Origin: Rhizopus sp. PT2906
Taxonomy: Eukaryota > Mucoromycota > Mucoromycetes > Mucorales > Rhizopodaceae
Length of the DNA: 31,045 nucleotides
Direction of reading: 5' to 3'
Assembly: GCA_025529335.1 (NCBI GenBank)
Contig: JAMYHX010000501.1
Coordinates: 1-31,045, forward strand
How positions within the stretch are numbered: the stretch's first letter is position 1; each line of letters starts with the position of its first letter. Shown one piece after another: positions 19,955 through 29,931 of this stretch. The notes under the pieces are model-generated. The model saw nothing but the letters and a program-made list of their open reading frames with translations. It was not told where the DNA came from and did not search any database. A program made the translations under genes and the position numbers.

Positions 19955-22900
19955 TTAATGTCGTGGTGATGTGGGTGCTAAGCTTTCCAAGTCGTAATCT
20001 GACTGACTGCTCTGTAATGGTTGATACACTCCTTTGCTACGACCATCCACTTGAAACAGCTTTCTTATAAGCAATCTGAATTTGCTTATCTTTACCTTGT
20101 CTTGTTCATCCAAGGACGGTTTACGCCAGAACCACTTAAGCATGAGACTGCTAAAGACCACACTGGTTGAACTTGCAGCCATAGCCATGCCTGCCATCAT
20201 AGGGTGAAGATGAATACCAAAGGGTATGAGGATGCCCATGGCAAGGGGAATACCAATAATATTGTAAATGCAAGCCCATAGTAGATTTAGTTTGATTCGC
20301 TTGAAAATCGACTTGGACAGATCAAGGGCCACAATGACATCCGTCAGATCAGCTCTCATAAGGACGACATCAGCAGCTTCCATAGCAATATCCGTACCAC
20401 TGCATAAGGCAATACCTAAATTAGCGGCAACAAGCGCAGGCGAATCGTTGATACCATCACCTACCATAGCAACGACAGTCGGAACCAGTTTAGGTGCAAG
20501 CAAGAATCTGGATTGAGGTCGAAGTTGGCTTTGCATGCTCTTTACGATATCCGTCTTTCCGTTGGGTGAGATACCTGCATGTACTTCAGTGATGCCTAGT
20601 TTTTTAGCAATACAGTGTGCCGTCGTAGCATTATCGCCAGTCACCATAGCCGTATCGATACCCATATGGTGTAAGGTCTGAATCACCATCTCAGCTTCAG
20701 GCTTGACCGTATCCGATACAGAGACAAACCCAGAAGGCACACCGTTCACAGCAACCAGAATCGAGGTAAATCCTTTGGCCGCATCATGACGCACAGTTGA
20801 CATTTGGTCATCTGTCATGGCAATACCGTGGAAATCTTCCAACCATCGCTGATTACCTACCACCACATGTTGTTTCTTGTCTTGACCTTCGAGCGTAACA
20901 TAACATTCGATACCAAACCCAGTCTCGCTCTTAAAATCAGATACAGATCCGAGATGATCCAAGGTAGCCTCAGGTTCCAAGCCACGCAGTTCCTTCACCT
21001 TGTTCACAATAGCACGACCCAAAAGATGTTCGCTTTGGGCTTCTGCCAGCGCTGCCAGCACCAGCATGTACTGCCTTGTCTTTTCGGCACCGTCCCAGGC
21101 TTGATAATTGACAACTTCGACCTTGCCTGTCGTTAGCGTACCCGTTTTATCAAAGACGACCTTGTTGACCCTTTGACCGGTTTCGAGCACAGCACCACCC
21201 TTAAAGATCACACCATGTTCAGCAGCAAGACCCGTGCCAGCCATGACGGCTGTAGGCGTAGCAAGACCAAGTGCACAAGGGCAGGCGACGATGATGACGC
21301 TGATACACATCTTAAGACAGACAAAGAACCAGCTTCCATTTCCTTCCTTTTGTATCTCATGCTGTAATAGACTTGGCATACGGTTGACTCCCAGACAACC
21401 AACGAGCAGGGTCCAGGAGATGAGAGTGAGTGCACCCAAGAGGAGGACACAGGGAACAAAGACACCTGCGACTCTGTCGGTAAAGCCTTGGATGGGAGCC
21501 TTCTTCACCTGAGCATCTTCGACGAGCTTAACAATCTGACTGAGGGCTGTATCAGAACCTACCCGTGTGGCACGCATCACAAAGGTACCTAATCCGTTCA
21601 CCGTGCCTCCGATCACGGTCTGACCAGGCGTCTTGTCTACAGGATCGACCTCGCCCGTGACCATGCTTTCGTCCACTGAAGATTGACCAGAGACCAAAAT
21701 ACCGTCGGTAGGGACCTTGGCGCCAGGCGTGACCTTGAGATAATCATCAATCTGGATCAGTTCAGACGGAATCTGTTTCTCGGCTACAATCGTCTCTTCC
21801 TTGTCATACTCCACCAAGAGGGCAACGGAGGGTGTCAATGACATGAGTTTAGACAGTGCAGTAGAGGATTGTCCCTTGGCCATGTTTTCTAAATACCGAC
21901 CTAGGAGAATAAAAGAGATCAAGGTGGATGACGTTTCGAAAAAGACAGAGGGTCGAACTGGGGACGCGATCAGGACAGACCGTATGACGGAGAGTAAAGA
22001 AAATGAAAATGCAGACAAGGTTGAGATGGCCACCAGGACATCCATCGTAGGCGCACCGTGGCGCATAGACCGGTAGGCAGACACAAGAAAGCGTTTACCA
22101 ATAAAAAACTGAACAGGAATTGTCAAGACGAGTTGCACCAAGTCAAAAAGAAAGAGACCTGGAACAATGTACGTTGGTGTGTTGAGTAAGTTTCTGCTAA
22201 AGGCAAATTCAGGGAATATCATCGCAATCACAAACACAGGCAAGGTGAAAATAAGGCTCTGAAAAAACAGTCTCCGCCACTGCTGAATTTCCCGCACCTT
22301 GGACAGACTCTCGAGTTGTACCCTTCGGGTCCGGTCGGATACAAGTGCGTTGAAACCCAAGTCTTCGATTGCCCGAACGATTTCACGAGCACCTACAAGC
22401 GTGGGATTATGGCGAATGATGCCTGTCTCGGTCATCAAGTTGACAGACACGCTTACCACGCCGTCTAGTTTTTTGACCTCGGTTTCAATCGCATGAACGC
22501 AGCTGGCACAGGTCATGCCATAGATTTGAAGTTGGAGCTGGCTCACATCACTAGGACTGTTTTCGTCGTTGATGGGTGTGACGGTTTCTTCAGTAAGCAC
22601 AGTAGCCTCAAATCCTAAATCCTCAATCGCATCCACGAGTTGATTTGTGTGTAACTGGGTCGGGTCGTAATGAACGGTTGCTGATTCAGCAAGGAGAGAG
22701 ACTTGAACGCTCTGAACACCTGATAATTGTCCAATCCCCCGTTCGATACTGTTGACGCAAGATGCACAGGTCATACCGCTTACATGCAGCTGAGTCATTT
22801 TTGCTGCTCCTATTGTTTCATTTTTAACTTGTTTATGTTGGTTGTCCTTGGAATACTCTGTAACATCAAACCCACAGTCCTCAATCGTCTCCATAATTTT

Positions 22901-23269
22901 TTGAGGTGTTATCTCCAAAGGTCTGTAATCCACCGTTGCTTTATTTTCCTCCAAGCTGACCACGACCGAGTGTACTCCCTGAAGAGCCTTACAGGCTAAG
23001 GTGATCGATTTGACACAGGACATACAGGTCATGCCTTGTACAGTTAACGAAAGTGTTTTAGTCTCCATAGGTACATCGAAACCACAGTCCTCAATCGTTT
23101 CAATGATTTTTTCCAGTGATAGTTGTGTAGAGTCATAACTGACGGTTGCGCAGGCATGTTCCAAGTCTACGTTGACTTTTTCTACAATAGGTGAGAGTGC
23201 ATTCGTAATGGCTTTGACACATGACTGACAAGTCATGCCTTGAATGGGAAGTGTCGCATTAACCGACAT
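19955..23269 (-). CDS. CCC2: Copper-transporting P1B-type ATPase (Ccc2/ATP7-like), four metal-binding domains
   Basis: An intronless ORF of 1104 aa from the ATG at 23269. An in-frame ATG at 23362 would add 31 residues with a Phe/Tyr run from a T tract and is unlikely. Four HMA domains carry GMTCxSC at Cys 14/17, 82/85, 168/171 and 254/257. Then come membrane helices, the actuator loop MVTGE (TGE 538-540), the metal-binding CPC in VACPCALGLATP (663-665), the phosphorylation site DKTGTLTTGK (Asp 707), the nucleotide loop SEHLL (746-750), MVTGDN, GDGINDSPAL, and the terminal YN and MAMAASS motifs of Cu+ pumps. The family moves Cu+ from cytosolic Atx1 into the Golgi lumen to load oxidases. Yeast Ccc2 has two HMA domains and human ATP7 six. 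The usual SEHPL reads SEHLL here. Confidence 0.95.
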   Translation of the reverse strand: MSVNATLPIQGMTCQSCVKAITNALSPIVEKVNVDLEHACATVSYDSTQLSLEKIIETIEDCGFDVPMETKTLSLTVQGMTCMSCVKSITLACKALQGVHSVVVSLEENKATVDYRPLEITPQKIMETIEDCGFDVTEYSKDNQHKQVKNETIGAAKMTQLHVSGMTCASCVNSIERGIGQLSGVQSVQVSLLAESATVHYDPTQLHTNQLVDAIEDLGFEATVLTEETVTPINDENSPSDVSQLQLQIYGMTCASCVHAIETEVKKLDGVVSVSVNLMTETGIIRHNPTLVGAREIVRAIEDLGFNALVSDRTRRVQLESLSKVREIQQWRRLFFQSLIFTLPVFVIAMIFPEFAFSRNLLNTPTYIVPGLFLFDLVQLVLTIPVQFFIGKRFLVSAYRSMRHGAPTMDVLVAISTLSAFSFSLLSVIRSVLIASPVRPSVFFETSSTLISFILLGRYLENMAKGQSSTALSKLMSLTPSVALLVEYDKEETIVAEKQIPSELIQIDDYLKVTPGAKVPTDGILVSGQSSVDESMVTGEVDPVDKTPGQTVIGGTVNGLGTFVMRATRVGSDTALSQIVKLVEDAQVKKAPIQGFTDRVAGVFVPCVLLLGALTLISWTLLVGCLGVNRMPSLLQHEIQKEGNGSWFFVCLKMCISVIIVACPCALGLATPTAVMAGTGLAAEHGVIFKGGAVLETGQRVNKVVFDKTGTLTTGKVEVVNYQAWDGAEKTRQYMLVLAALAEAQSEHLLGRAIVNKVKELRGLEPEATLDHLGSVSDFKSETGFGIECYVTLEGQDKKQHVVVGNQRWLEDFHGIAMTDDQMSTVRHDAAKGFTSILVAVNGVPSGFVSVSDTVKPEAEMVIQTLHHMGIDTAMVTGDNATTAHCIAKKLGITEVHAGISPNGKTDIVKSMQSQLRPQSRFLLAPKLVPTVVAMVGDGINDSPALVAANLGIALCSGTDIAMEAADVVLMRADLTDVIVALDLSKSIFKRIKLNLLWACIYNIIGIPLAMGILIPFGIHLHPMMAGMAMAASSTSVVFSSLMLKWFWRKPSLDEQDKVKISKFRLLIRKLFQVDGRSKGVYQPLQSSQSDYDLESLAPTSPRH

Positions 23270-24199
23270 TGTAGCGACTCTCCACAAGCGTAAGAAATAA
23301 TAATAAAAGAAGAAGAAGAAAAAAAAAAGTGGTAAAGAATTTTTCCTATTGATTAGGGTCAAACGGCTGATTTAATTTACCGACTTTCTCTCCTTCCCGT
23401 CTTACATAAATTTGTTCAGTACAAGAAATCTTATCAATCAAAAATCAACCAGTCTGCTTGTGAAAAAAAAAAAAAAAAAAAAATCAATATCAGATTGTTA
23501 GGAAATCAGCGTGTACATCTTTTTGCCAAGTAAGGAAAACTCTATTTTATTAAATAAACTATTAATAAGAAAAGAGAGCAAACATTGACCACATTCAGTT
23601 TATAATGGGAAATCATTACAGATTAGAAAAAAGAGATATTAAGGAGACAATCTTTTTTCAATCAAGTAGTAAACAACTATAAAATCCATCATGGAATCAA
23701 ATTCTGGGGTCCCACATGATGGAATTAATCTATCAACAATCAGGTATCATCGTACAACTGTGAATTACAATTGCTTAAAGAATATTAGTTGTCAGTTGTC
23801 AAAGGACACAATGCCGTATTCCAGGATGGCATTTCTTCCTTTTGAATATTTCATGTTCAATAAAAGTGTATAAAAAGAGGCATTGTTAAGCAATTACAAC
23901 ATATTACTACTATGTTTGGCATGTCTGTTTTAAGTATCCTAATAAGCCATCAACTTTGTAGTCAATCCAGTTATTGATATTATCATTTTTATAGATCAAG
24001 CATTGCGTCGACACCAGCATTCATTGCTCTCCCTCTCTTTAATAAGCCTACCAGACGCGTAAAAAACAAACATACTGTCATAAACAATATTACGTAAAGT
24101 GGGTCCATGTAAAATAATATAGTTTTATTTAATAATACAAAGTTGATAAGATAGAGGCGTTATTGTATATATACATTTGATACATAGATATTGTTTCTT
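23270..24199. other. ATPase 5' region and intergenic stretch
   Basis: This contains a poly-A run (about 23463-23483) and a 60-codon plus-strand open stretch (23691-23873) followed by AATAAAA. The stretch lacks any recognisable domain. I see no convincing gene. Confidence 0.45.
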
Positions 24200-24394
24200 C
24201 TATTTAGTGCGACAGAGACAGATACCATCTCTACCACATTCACCCAATAAATAACCTGCATTACCGCAATGGGATTTACAGACAGTATTTGCATGAGGTT
24301 CTGTGAGTCTATGACAGGCCATGTTTGAAGGAGCAGCAGAGGTCATCATGATCACAACGGCGAAAAGGAGAGTAAGGTAAAAAGTAGATTTCAT
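24200..24394 (-). CDS. Secreted six-cysteine CS-alpha-beta defensin-like peptide
   Basis: An intronless 64-aa precursor. Residues 1-20 are a clear signal peptide (MKSTFYLTLLFAVVIMMTSA), with likely cleavage after an Ala near 20-21, leaving about 43 residues. Cysteines are at 27, 39, 43, 53, 59 and 61, spacing C-x11-C-x3-C-x9-C-x5-C-x-C. The C-x3-C plus C-x-C pair and the GEC (G-x-C) gamma-core are the signature of cysteine-stabilised alpha-beta peptides such as insect defensins and fungal plectasin. Expected bonds are 1-4, 2-5 and 3-6. Many members are antibacterial and act outside the cell, but others are signalling peptides or channel blockers, so activity is unproven. No propeptide is visible between signal and core, unlike plectasin. 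A TATA box lies 64 bases upstream. Confidence 0.82.
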   Translation of the reverse strand: MKSTFYLTLLFAVVIMMTSAAPSNMACHRLTEPHANTVCKSHCGNAGYLLGECGRDGICLCRTK

Positions 24395-24457
24395 AGTTTA
24401 AAATCAAGATTAATAGCGAAAGAAGGATATCGAAAAGAGCAAACTAAAGTAGGACAT

Positions 24458-24466
24458 CCTTTTATA
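24458..24466 (-). promoter_or_regulatory. TATA box of the defensin-like gene
   Basis: TATAAAAGG on the minus strand, with 63 bases between it and the ATG at 24394. It is a strong consensus match, consistent with a highly inducible gene, but induction is not shown by sequence. Confidence 0.6.
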
Positions 24467-25064
24467 CTAAATCCTTGATGAATTAATTTGTCTTCATTGG
24501 TTGTATATTCAAGTGTGTCTGTGAATGAAAGCTAAAATAATACCTCTTTCAGAAATTATTCGCACACATTACAAGATCAATAACAATTAAACCCTTTATG
24601 TCTTTTTTATTATTTAAAAAGACAACATTTAATACATAAAATGAGCTTAGAAATCCTCTTCTTTATAATCTAAGTATTTAATATCAATGTAAATAACTGA
24701 TTTACTAATCATTTCTTTATTCATCCTTTTGCTTCTGATGGGCTCTCTCTTTTTTATTATTTGTTGTATCTTTTATTATTTTTTTTTATCAGTGTGCGAA
24801 TAATTTGTGAATAAAGTGTAGTACCTCTTTAAACAATAAATGCAAAATAATGAGAGACATATACTTCATTATGTTAATTAATTCGACATATTGACTAATA
24901 TAAAAAAGGAAAAAGGATAACTATGGTTCACTTATATGCAATGCTGATTATCCTTCATTTAAATAACTCCTTCCCTCTCCTTTAATATTATGTCACATAC
25001 GACCCTTTTAATACATAACTTTACACATGAACACAATGAAAGAAAAGCTATTATCACAATGCCC
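24467..25064. other. Upstream region of the defensin-like gene
   Basis: AT-rich DNA with long T runs (around 24750-24790) and no recognisable exon. It also includes the 3' flank of the glyoxalase gene. Confidence 0.5.
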
Positions 25065-25098
25065 TTTATTATTATTGTTATTATTATTATTATTATTA
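25065..25098 (+). repeat. (TTA)n trinucleotide microsatellite
   Basis: About eleven TTA/TTG units. On the minus strand it reads TAA repeats beginning at the glyoxalase stop codon, so the stop is backed by tandem in-frame TAA codons. Confidence 0.85.
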
Positions 25099-25743
25099 GA
25101 CAGGAGCACCATTCCTGGGGTTGGCAATAACCTAAAAGGAACAATGAGTCATTGTTCACTATTTCCTCTCTTCATAAACTTACCTCAACCCAGTAATTGT
25201 CAGGATCAGCAATAAATGCGATATTCTTCATTTTACCATCCGTCAACTTTTTGACAAACTTGACACCAAGAGAATCAAAGCGTTCACAAGCCTTTTGGAT
25301 ATCATCCACAATAATAGCTATATGACCAAACCCTTTACCGTTGTCTGTATTGCCATTGCAGTAAGCAAAGTCAGTTTGATTTTCAGTGCCCCAATTGCTG
25401 TAAAAATGTTCTTAGCTTATAAAAATATATATATGCAAATGATTATGCTTACTGTGTTAATTCAAGAACACCGGGAATACTAAAGGCCAACTTTTTTCTT
25501 TCTTCTTCGGATTCGGGGACAGAATCAACATAGGCTAAAAAGTATAATGAAAACTTGCTTTCTTCAAAGTCGAGTTTGGTTATAAGTCTTTATGTGGTAT
25601 GAGTTTACATGTTTGAATAGGCGGCGCGTATATTTTTTAACTTACTTCATGCCAACGACTTCAGTATAGAATTTAACAGAAGCCTCGGGATCCTTGACAC
25701 GGATCATGGTGTGGTTAAAGACGTACTTGCTAGGATCAGTCAT
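25096..25743 (-). CDS. GLO1: Glyoxalase I (lactoylglutathione lyase)
   Basis: Spliced model on the minus strand: exons 25743-25646, 25587-25453, 25397-25184 and 25131-25096, giving 160 aa; all phases close. The enzyme converts the methylglyoxal-glutathione hemithioacetal to S-lactoylglutathione in the cytosol. Family words are present in order: FNHTMIRVKDP, FYTEVVGMKLITKLDFEESK, FSLYFLAYVD, GVLELTHNWGTE, GFGHIAIIVDD and NYWVEVIANPRNG. The predicted metal ligands are His11, Glu75, His103 and Glu149. It is a single-domain enzyme, unlike the two-domain yeast Glo1 (about 326 aa). The start is chosen at MTDPSKY because it lies 51 bases after TATAAATA (25801-25794); an upstream in-frame ATG would precede a Phe-rich run. 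The peptide ends GAPV. Confidence 0.93.
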
Positions 25744-26570
25744 GATATATGATAAAGTTACGAAAAAAAGAAAAAAGAAGACATAAAGTGTTGTATTTAT
25801 AATCTTTATAGACTCACAAACACAAGTCACTTTTTTAATATCCTTTCTGCAACAGAAAAAAAAAGCTTATTTCGTCATAACGTCACGTTGATGTATAGTT
25901 CAAATGGGCCTAGACGCATTGGCATAAATCAATGTTTATAGGCCTGGTAATGTCGAAACTGTTTGCTATGGGAACAAAACGCGTAATATGTAAACTTTCT
26001 CTTTATTTCACGCTTTATATTCGGCATAATGATCACGCGAGATCAAGATGTTCTATCACGGTAAAATATTTATTTTACATGTCGGGATAGACCTATTTTG
26101 GGGCGTGCCCGAGTAATAGGCATGTCGCCCATAAGAGTGAAAGGGAGCGTGTATATTTAATAAATAAGTATCACTGAGGGTTTATAAACAATTGTTCATC
26201 TAGTTGATTTCATACAAGTGTCCAAAATTATTATAATAATGACAAACGGGTGCATTTCTTTAAAAAGGGAAGAGATAGACGGAGTTTAATATCCCTTGTA
26301 GATACAGTGTACAACTGTCAGAACATCATTGCTACGCCTCCCCCAAACTTTCATCAACAACCCACTTAATACCCATTCATCTTTTGAAACGATTGTTTAT
26401 AGAGCATATATATTTGAATTTATTCTTTGTACACTTGTGTGTAATGCTTGTATTATTTACATTGCATATGCGATTATTGCTGTTCATTTTAGTGTTCAAT
26501 GTTACTCTCGATATCTTTAAGATACACATGCAGTCTCTATAGTCATATAAGCATCCTAGGTATTTTATGT
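25744..26570. other. Glyoxalase 5' region and two hairpins; no gene seen
   Basis: TATAAATA (25801-25794, minus) precedes the glyoxalase gene. Two GC-richer inverted repeats stand out: GGCCTA (25907-25912) with TAGGCC (25939-25944), having CATTG/CAATG inside, and GGGCGTGCC near 26101-26109 with GGCATGTCGCCC near 26118-26130. Alternative last exons of the gene ending at 26571 may lie at 26510-26555. Confidence 0.4.
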
Positions 26571-28314
26571 CTATCCTGAGAAACGTACCTGCATTCGTTT
26601 TGTCTCGTTCACATCACTTCCCCCCAGTTCAATCACCCGATCGACAAAGGATAAAAGTAGTTCAGACATATAGACCACGGTAGCTTGTGGATTGGCCAAG
26701 ACATTACCTGTTACCTTTTTTTGGTTTTTCTCGGTTTGGATCACACCAATGGCCCTGACGGTAAACTCTACGAGAACCGAGGTCAAGTTATCCAATGAGA
26801 TATGGGTATCGCTTACAGAAGGGGAAGAACCATTGGGCACAATTCCCAGTTCGGCAAGAGTCAGTAAACATGACATGGCTCGTATCATGTTGTCTAGCAG
26901 TTGCATATATCGAATATCCACACGCTTAGTAGGTACAGCATTAGATATTCTCATCTTCTTTCCGACTTCCTCTTCGGTTGTTTTATCATGAAGATGATCA
27001 AGGTTCTCGCAGACCCATTGACTGTAGATGGTAACCATCGCTCGACAACTGTAAACAATACTGGGACTACTGTATCCTATGCAAGCTGATGCTTCCGAAA
27101 CGAACTCTAAGCCGCACAAGATAGATGTCATCAGTTCTTCCCCTACTGGCAAATCATACAGCTCTGACATGTCACTCACATTGTCTCCCACTTTCTTGCA
27201 TTCAAGCTCTAGAGCCTCCATCAGACCGACACAGAGATTGAACAGCCATTGCTTGGTCGCTGCCAGTAAATGATCATCCACTGGAAGGCCCATTGCTTTC
27301 CATTCTAAGCCGTTCTGTGATAATGCATCACCATACAAGGCCAATTTGCTGTCTAATGTGGTCTGAAGTCTTTTGATATCCTGCAGTAGGTCAGATGTTC
27401 TTGGTATAGTCGTATGAATCGAGTTATTCATGTCTTCCATAGCCTATTTATTAAAAATAAAACCTTTTAATCATCATTCTATGTTGTTTATTTGTAATAA
27501 TTACTTGCACAAATCTTGCTAGATTATTAATACGATATTCATAAATAGACCATTCTGGAAATATTTGCTTTTGAAGAAAAAATGAGCCTCTTGTTCAAAA
27601 AGACAACAAAATCAAAACTTACTGTAAAATTCAGCGTATGATCACCACCAAGCTCATCAGCCAATTTGAGCACTTTGCATAGATGTTCTCTCAACTGATC
27701 AAAGGTTTGATTGGGTGTCTGCAGTAGATCCAATTCCTTTCGAAGCTCCTTTTGTTTCTCATCTGATAATTCCTTGTATTTGAAGAGCGGAATATGATAC
27801 ATCTCTGCTTGCTGTCTCATCCACTGTTCCAGTGAGTACGAACACGGATTGGACGTCCCACTAAGTGATATTCGACGAAGGGTGGGCATAGGGTTATCTT
27901 CCTGATGACGCTGTGTTCGTTTGGTGAACTGAAATCCCATGTCTTCATCGTCATCATCAACAGATAAACTACGGGCGATGTCGTTGGCTAAGCTACTGGA
28001 GAGCTTTTGCATTTTTCGTTCATGAACTACTTCTGATACACTGCGTTTGCGTTTAAAGCTAGGTGTGGTCGGTGTTGAGGATACTTGTTGGAACAGGTTA
28101 AGATAAAGTGGATATGCATGTATATATCTTTTATACATACCTAAGCTTCCTTGATCGTCTTTTGACAAATCAAGTCTTTGCGCGTCTGCTTTTGGAGTTG
28201 AATCACTAAATAGATTGTCCTCTAATTATGAACAAAGAAAAAGTGGTGCGCGTAGATTAATAAATAGATACAACAGATTACGAATCAATCTCTACCAAGT
28301 AAAGTGAGGATCAT
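26571..28314 (-). CDS. Unrecognised largely helical protein
   Basis: Spliced model on the minus strand: exons 28314-28296, 28221-28141, 28083-27623, 27567-27505 and 27443-26571, giving 498 aa; each junction closes in phase. The N-terminus begins MILTLLEDNLFSD. Residues about 40-115 are disordered and basic (PSFKRKRSVSEVVHERK, a possible nuclear localisation signal), with an acidic DDDDED stretch. The remainder, from SLEQWMRQQAEMYHIPLF onward, is alpha-helical, with GVIQTEKNQKKV and YMSELLLSFVDRVIEL near the end. I do not recognise a domain; a nuclear or kinetochore-type role would be guesswork. The 3' end is uncertain: at ATGCAG a good donor GTACGT occurs, and splicing to acceptors at about 26554 or 26537 would replace the last four residues (VRFSG region) by 12-16 others. 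Confidence 0.72.
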
Positions 28315-29129
28315 ATTTATGCAGTTTTTCCAAATGTCTTGTTCTGATCTCAAATCATCAAACATGACTTTTGTTGTATGCAAAGAACACAAAAAAAAAA
28401 GAGAAGACGATTTCCCTCTGTTTCTTTACTCAATAAATTCATTCCCAGTTGGGATTTCGAAAGATCGCCAGACAGAACAGATAGACAGAATAGATGTAAT
28501 GATAGGAAAGAGGATATGAGTCAATGTATTACATGGTGATAATAAACTTGGTTATGTAAAAAACATGATTGAACACATTATGCAAGATATGGATGCCAAG
28601 TTACTGTAAAAAATAAAAAAAAAGAAGACGTCAAGTAGATTACATCTTATGAACAGTCCAGAGCTTATGATGATTGTTGTCAATTAAACAAGGGTGGTCT
28701 GTCACAAGTTTTACTCTGGAAAAATATAAATTTGCTTGGGGTATTGTGCTTATGTAAAAGGTTCCTGGGAACTCAGAAAAAGATCGGTCACCTCTTTCTA
28801 ACTCTTCTCTCTGTATGAGGCCATTACTTGATCAGGCAGTTCTCGAACATCATCAAAGGATCATTGTAAGATGACTTTAACATGTGAATCCCAAAGATAA
28901 CTTATAATAGAAGCATACATTTTAAATAAACTGGGTTTAGTATTGTCAAAATAAACGAGTTCCTGGGTGATCCAACTTTTTAATATAGCATTGTGCGTCA
29001 CAGTCAAAGCGATCTTTGCATGTGTTCCCTTCTTTTTTTTACTTTCTTTCCCCTCCGCCGCCGCTGCGCGCGCACCTCTCACCTTGTGTTTATGGCTATC
29101 ATCAGATATCGAACCACATTTAAAAAGAG
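28315..29129. other. Intergenic region before the PX-PB1 gene
   Basis: No convincing exon is seen. Open stretches on both strands between 28861 and 29199 lack domains. A GC-rich patch (29050-29075) lies just upstream of the TATA box. Confidence 0.5.
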
Positions 29130-29137
29130 TATAAATA
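29130..29137 (+). promoter_or_regulatory. TATA box of the PX-PB1 gene
   Basis: TATAAATA is 62 bases before the ATG at 29200 and is followed by a CTTTT-repeat pyrimidine tract. It supports the start at 29200 and argues against an upstream exon with SH3 domains. Confidence 0.6.
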
Positions 29138-29199
29138 CCGGGTCCTTTTTTCTTTTCTTTTCTTTTCTTTTTATTTTTATTATTTATTATTTTAAGCAA

Positions 29200-29931
29200 A
29201 TGGCAATTTGCAACATAAAAGATATCACAATTAAACCATTCGAACGTGGGCAAGATAAACATATTTGGTTTCCTGTTCAGATTGAATTGGATAATCACGA
29301 CAAAATTGAAGTTTATAGAAGATATTCAGATTTTATTAGATTCTATGAGCAATTACAGACTATTGACAAAGGCACATATTTACCATTAAAAATGGATAAT
29401 AAAAAGATGTACTGGATCAAGAGACACCAAAAATACTCACAACGACAAGCGGAACTGGAGAAGTTTTGTAAATATCTTTTGGCACTTCCTTCCGCCATTA
29501 CCAACTCCGATTTCTATATTTCCTTTTTCAACCTGGATGTTTCTAGTGACACCAGCAGCAGTGGTAGCAGTAGTCATGGTGATAGTTGCACAGATCTCCT
29601 GAGGAACGAAACCATACTAGAAGAAGAGGAAGATGTAATTCGAATCAAGTTGGTATATGATGCACATAATATTATTATTCTTCGAGTGCCTCGATCAATC
29701 ACATTTAACGAATTAAAATCAAAGATTATTCAAAAGTTTGCTCTACTCAACATCAATCTATCACCTCATCTCGTTTTATTAACCCTGTCAAACCATCAAC
29801 AACAAACATCGTCAGCTAGCTCCATAACAGAAAATGTGATTGTGATTTCAAGTGAAACCCATTTTGTTGATGCAATGCAAACTCAATGGCTTCATGATAA
29901 AAAAATAACTGCTCGCATACTCTCCATCTAA
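29200..29931 (+). CDS. PX-PB1 protein (Bem1-like without SH3 domains)
   Basis: An intronless 243-aa ORF starting MAICNIKDITIKPFERGQ. Residues 1-111 form a PX domain: the phosphoinositide-contacting RRYSDF is at 40-45, followed by the usual QRQAELEKFCKYLLALP helix. A Ser/acidic linker (114-145) leads to a PB1 domain (146-243: IRIKLVYDAHNIIILRV, then ITFNELKSKIIQKF, ending KKITARILSI). Lys150 in the first strand corresponds to the basic residue of type II PB1 domains such as that of Bem1, which pairs with the acidic PB1 of Cdc24; no acidic OPCA loop is obvious. Bem1/Scd2 have two SH3 domains before PX-PB1 and p40phox has one between; none is seen here. A membrane-polarity adaptor is inferred. 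A longer in-frame start (28993) reads a Phe-rich run across the TATA box and is rejected. Confidence 0.88.
   Translation: MAICNIKDITIKPFERGQDKHIWFPVQIELDNHDKIEVYRRYSDFIRFYEQLQTIDKGTYLPLKMDNKKMYWIKRHQKYSQRQAELEKFCKYLLALPSAITNSDFYISFFNLDVSSDTSSSGSSSHGDSCTDLLRNETILEEEEDVIRIKLVYDAHNIIILRVPRSITFNELKSKIIQKFALLNINLSPHLVLLTLSNHQQQTSSASSITENVIVISSETHFVDAMQTQWLHDKKITARILSI

Noticed and set aside
20268..22496. Several 60-110 codon plus-strand ORFs
   Set aside because: All lie antisense within the copper ATPase and have no recognisable features.
23270..23362. Longer N-terminus for the copper ATPase starting at 23362
   Set aside because: The extra 31 residues include a run of Phe and Tyr encoded by a T-rich leader, and the first HMA domain begins only after the ATG at 23269.
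26329..26520. 63-codon hydrophobic ORF on the plus strand
   Set aside because: Its composition reflects AT-rich noise, and it overlaps possible 3' exons of the minus-strand gene.
28993..29199. Longer start for the PX-PB1 protein
   Set aside because: The extension crosses a TATA box and a CTTTT pyrimidine tract and encodes a Phe-rich stretch without a domain.
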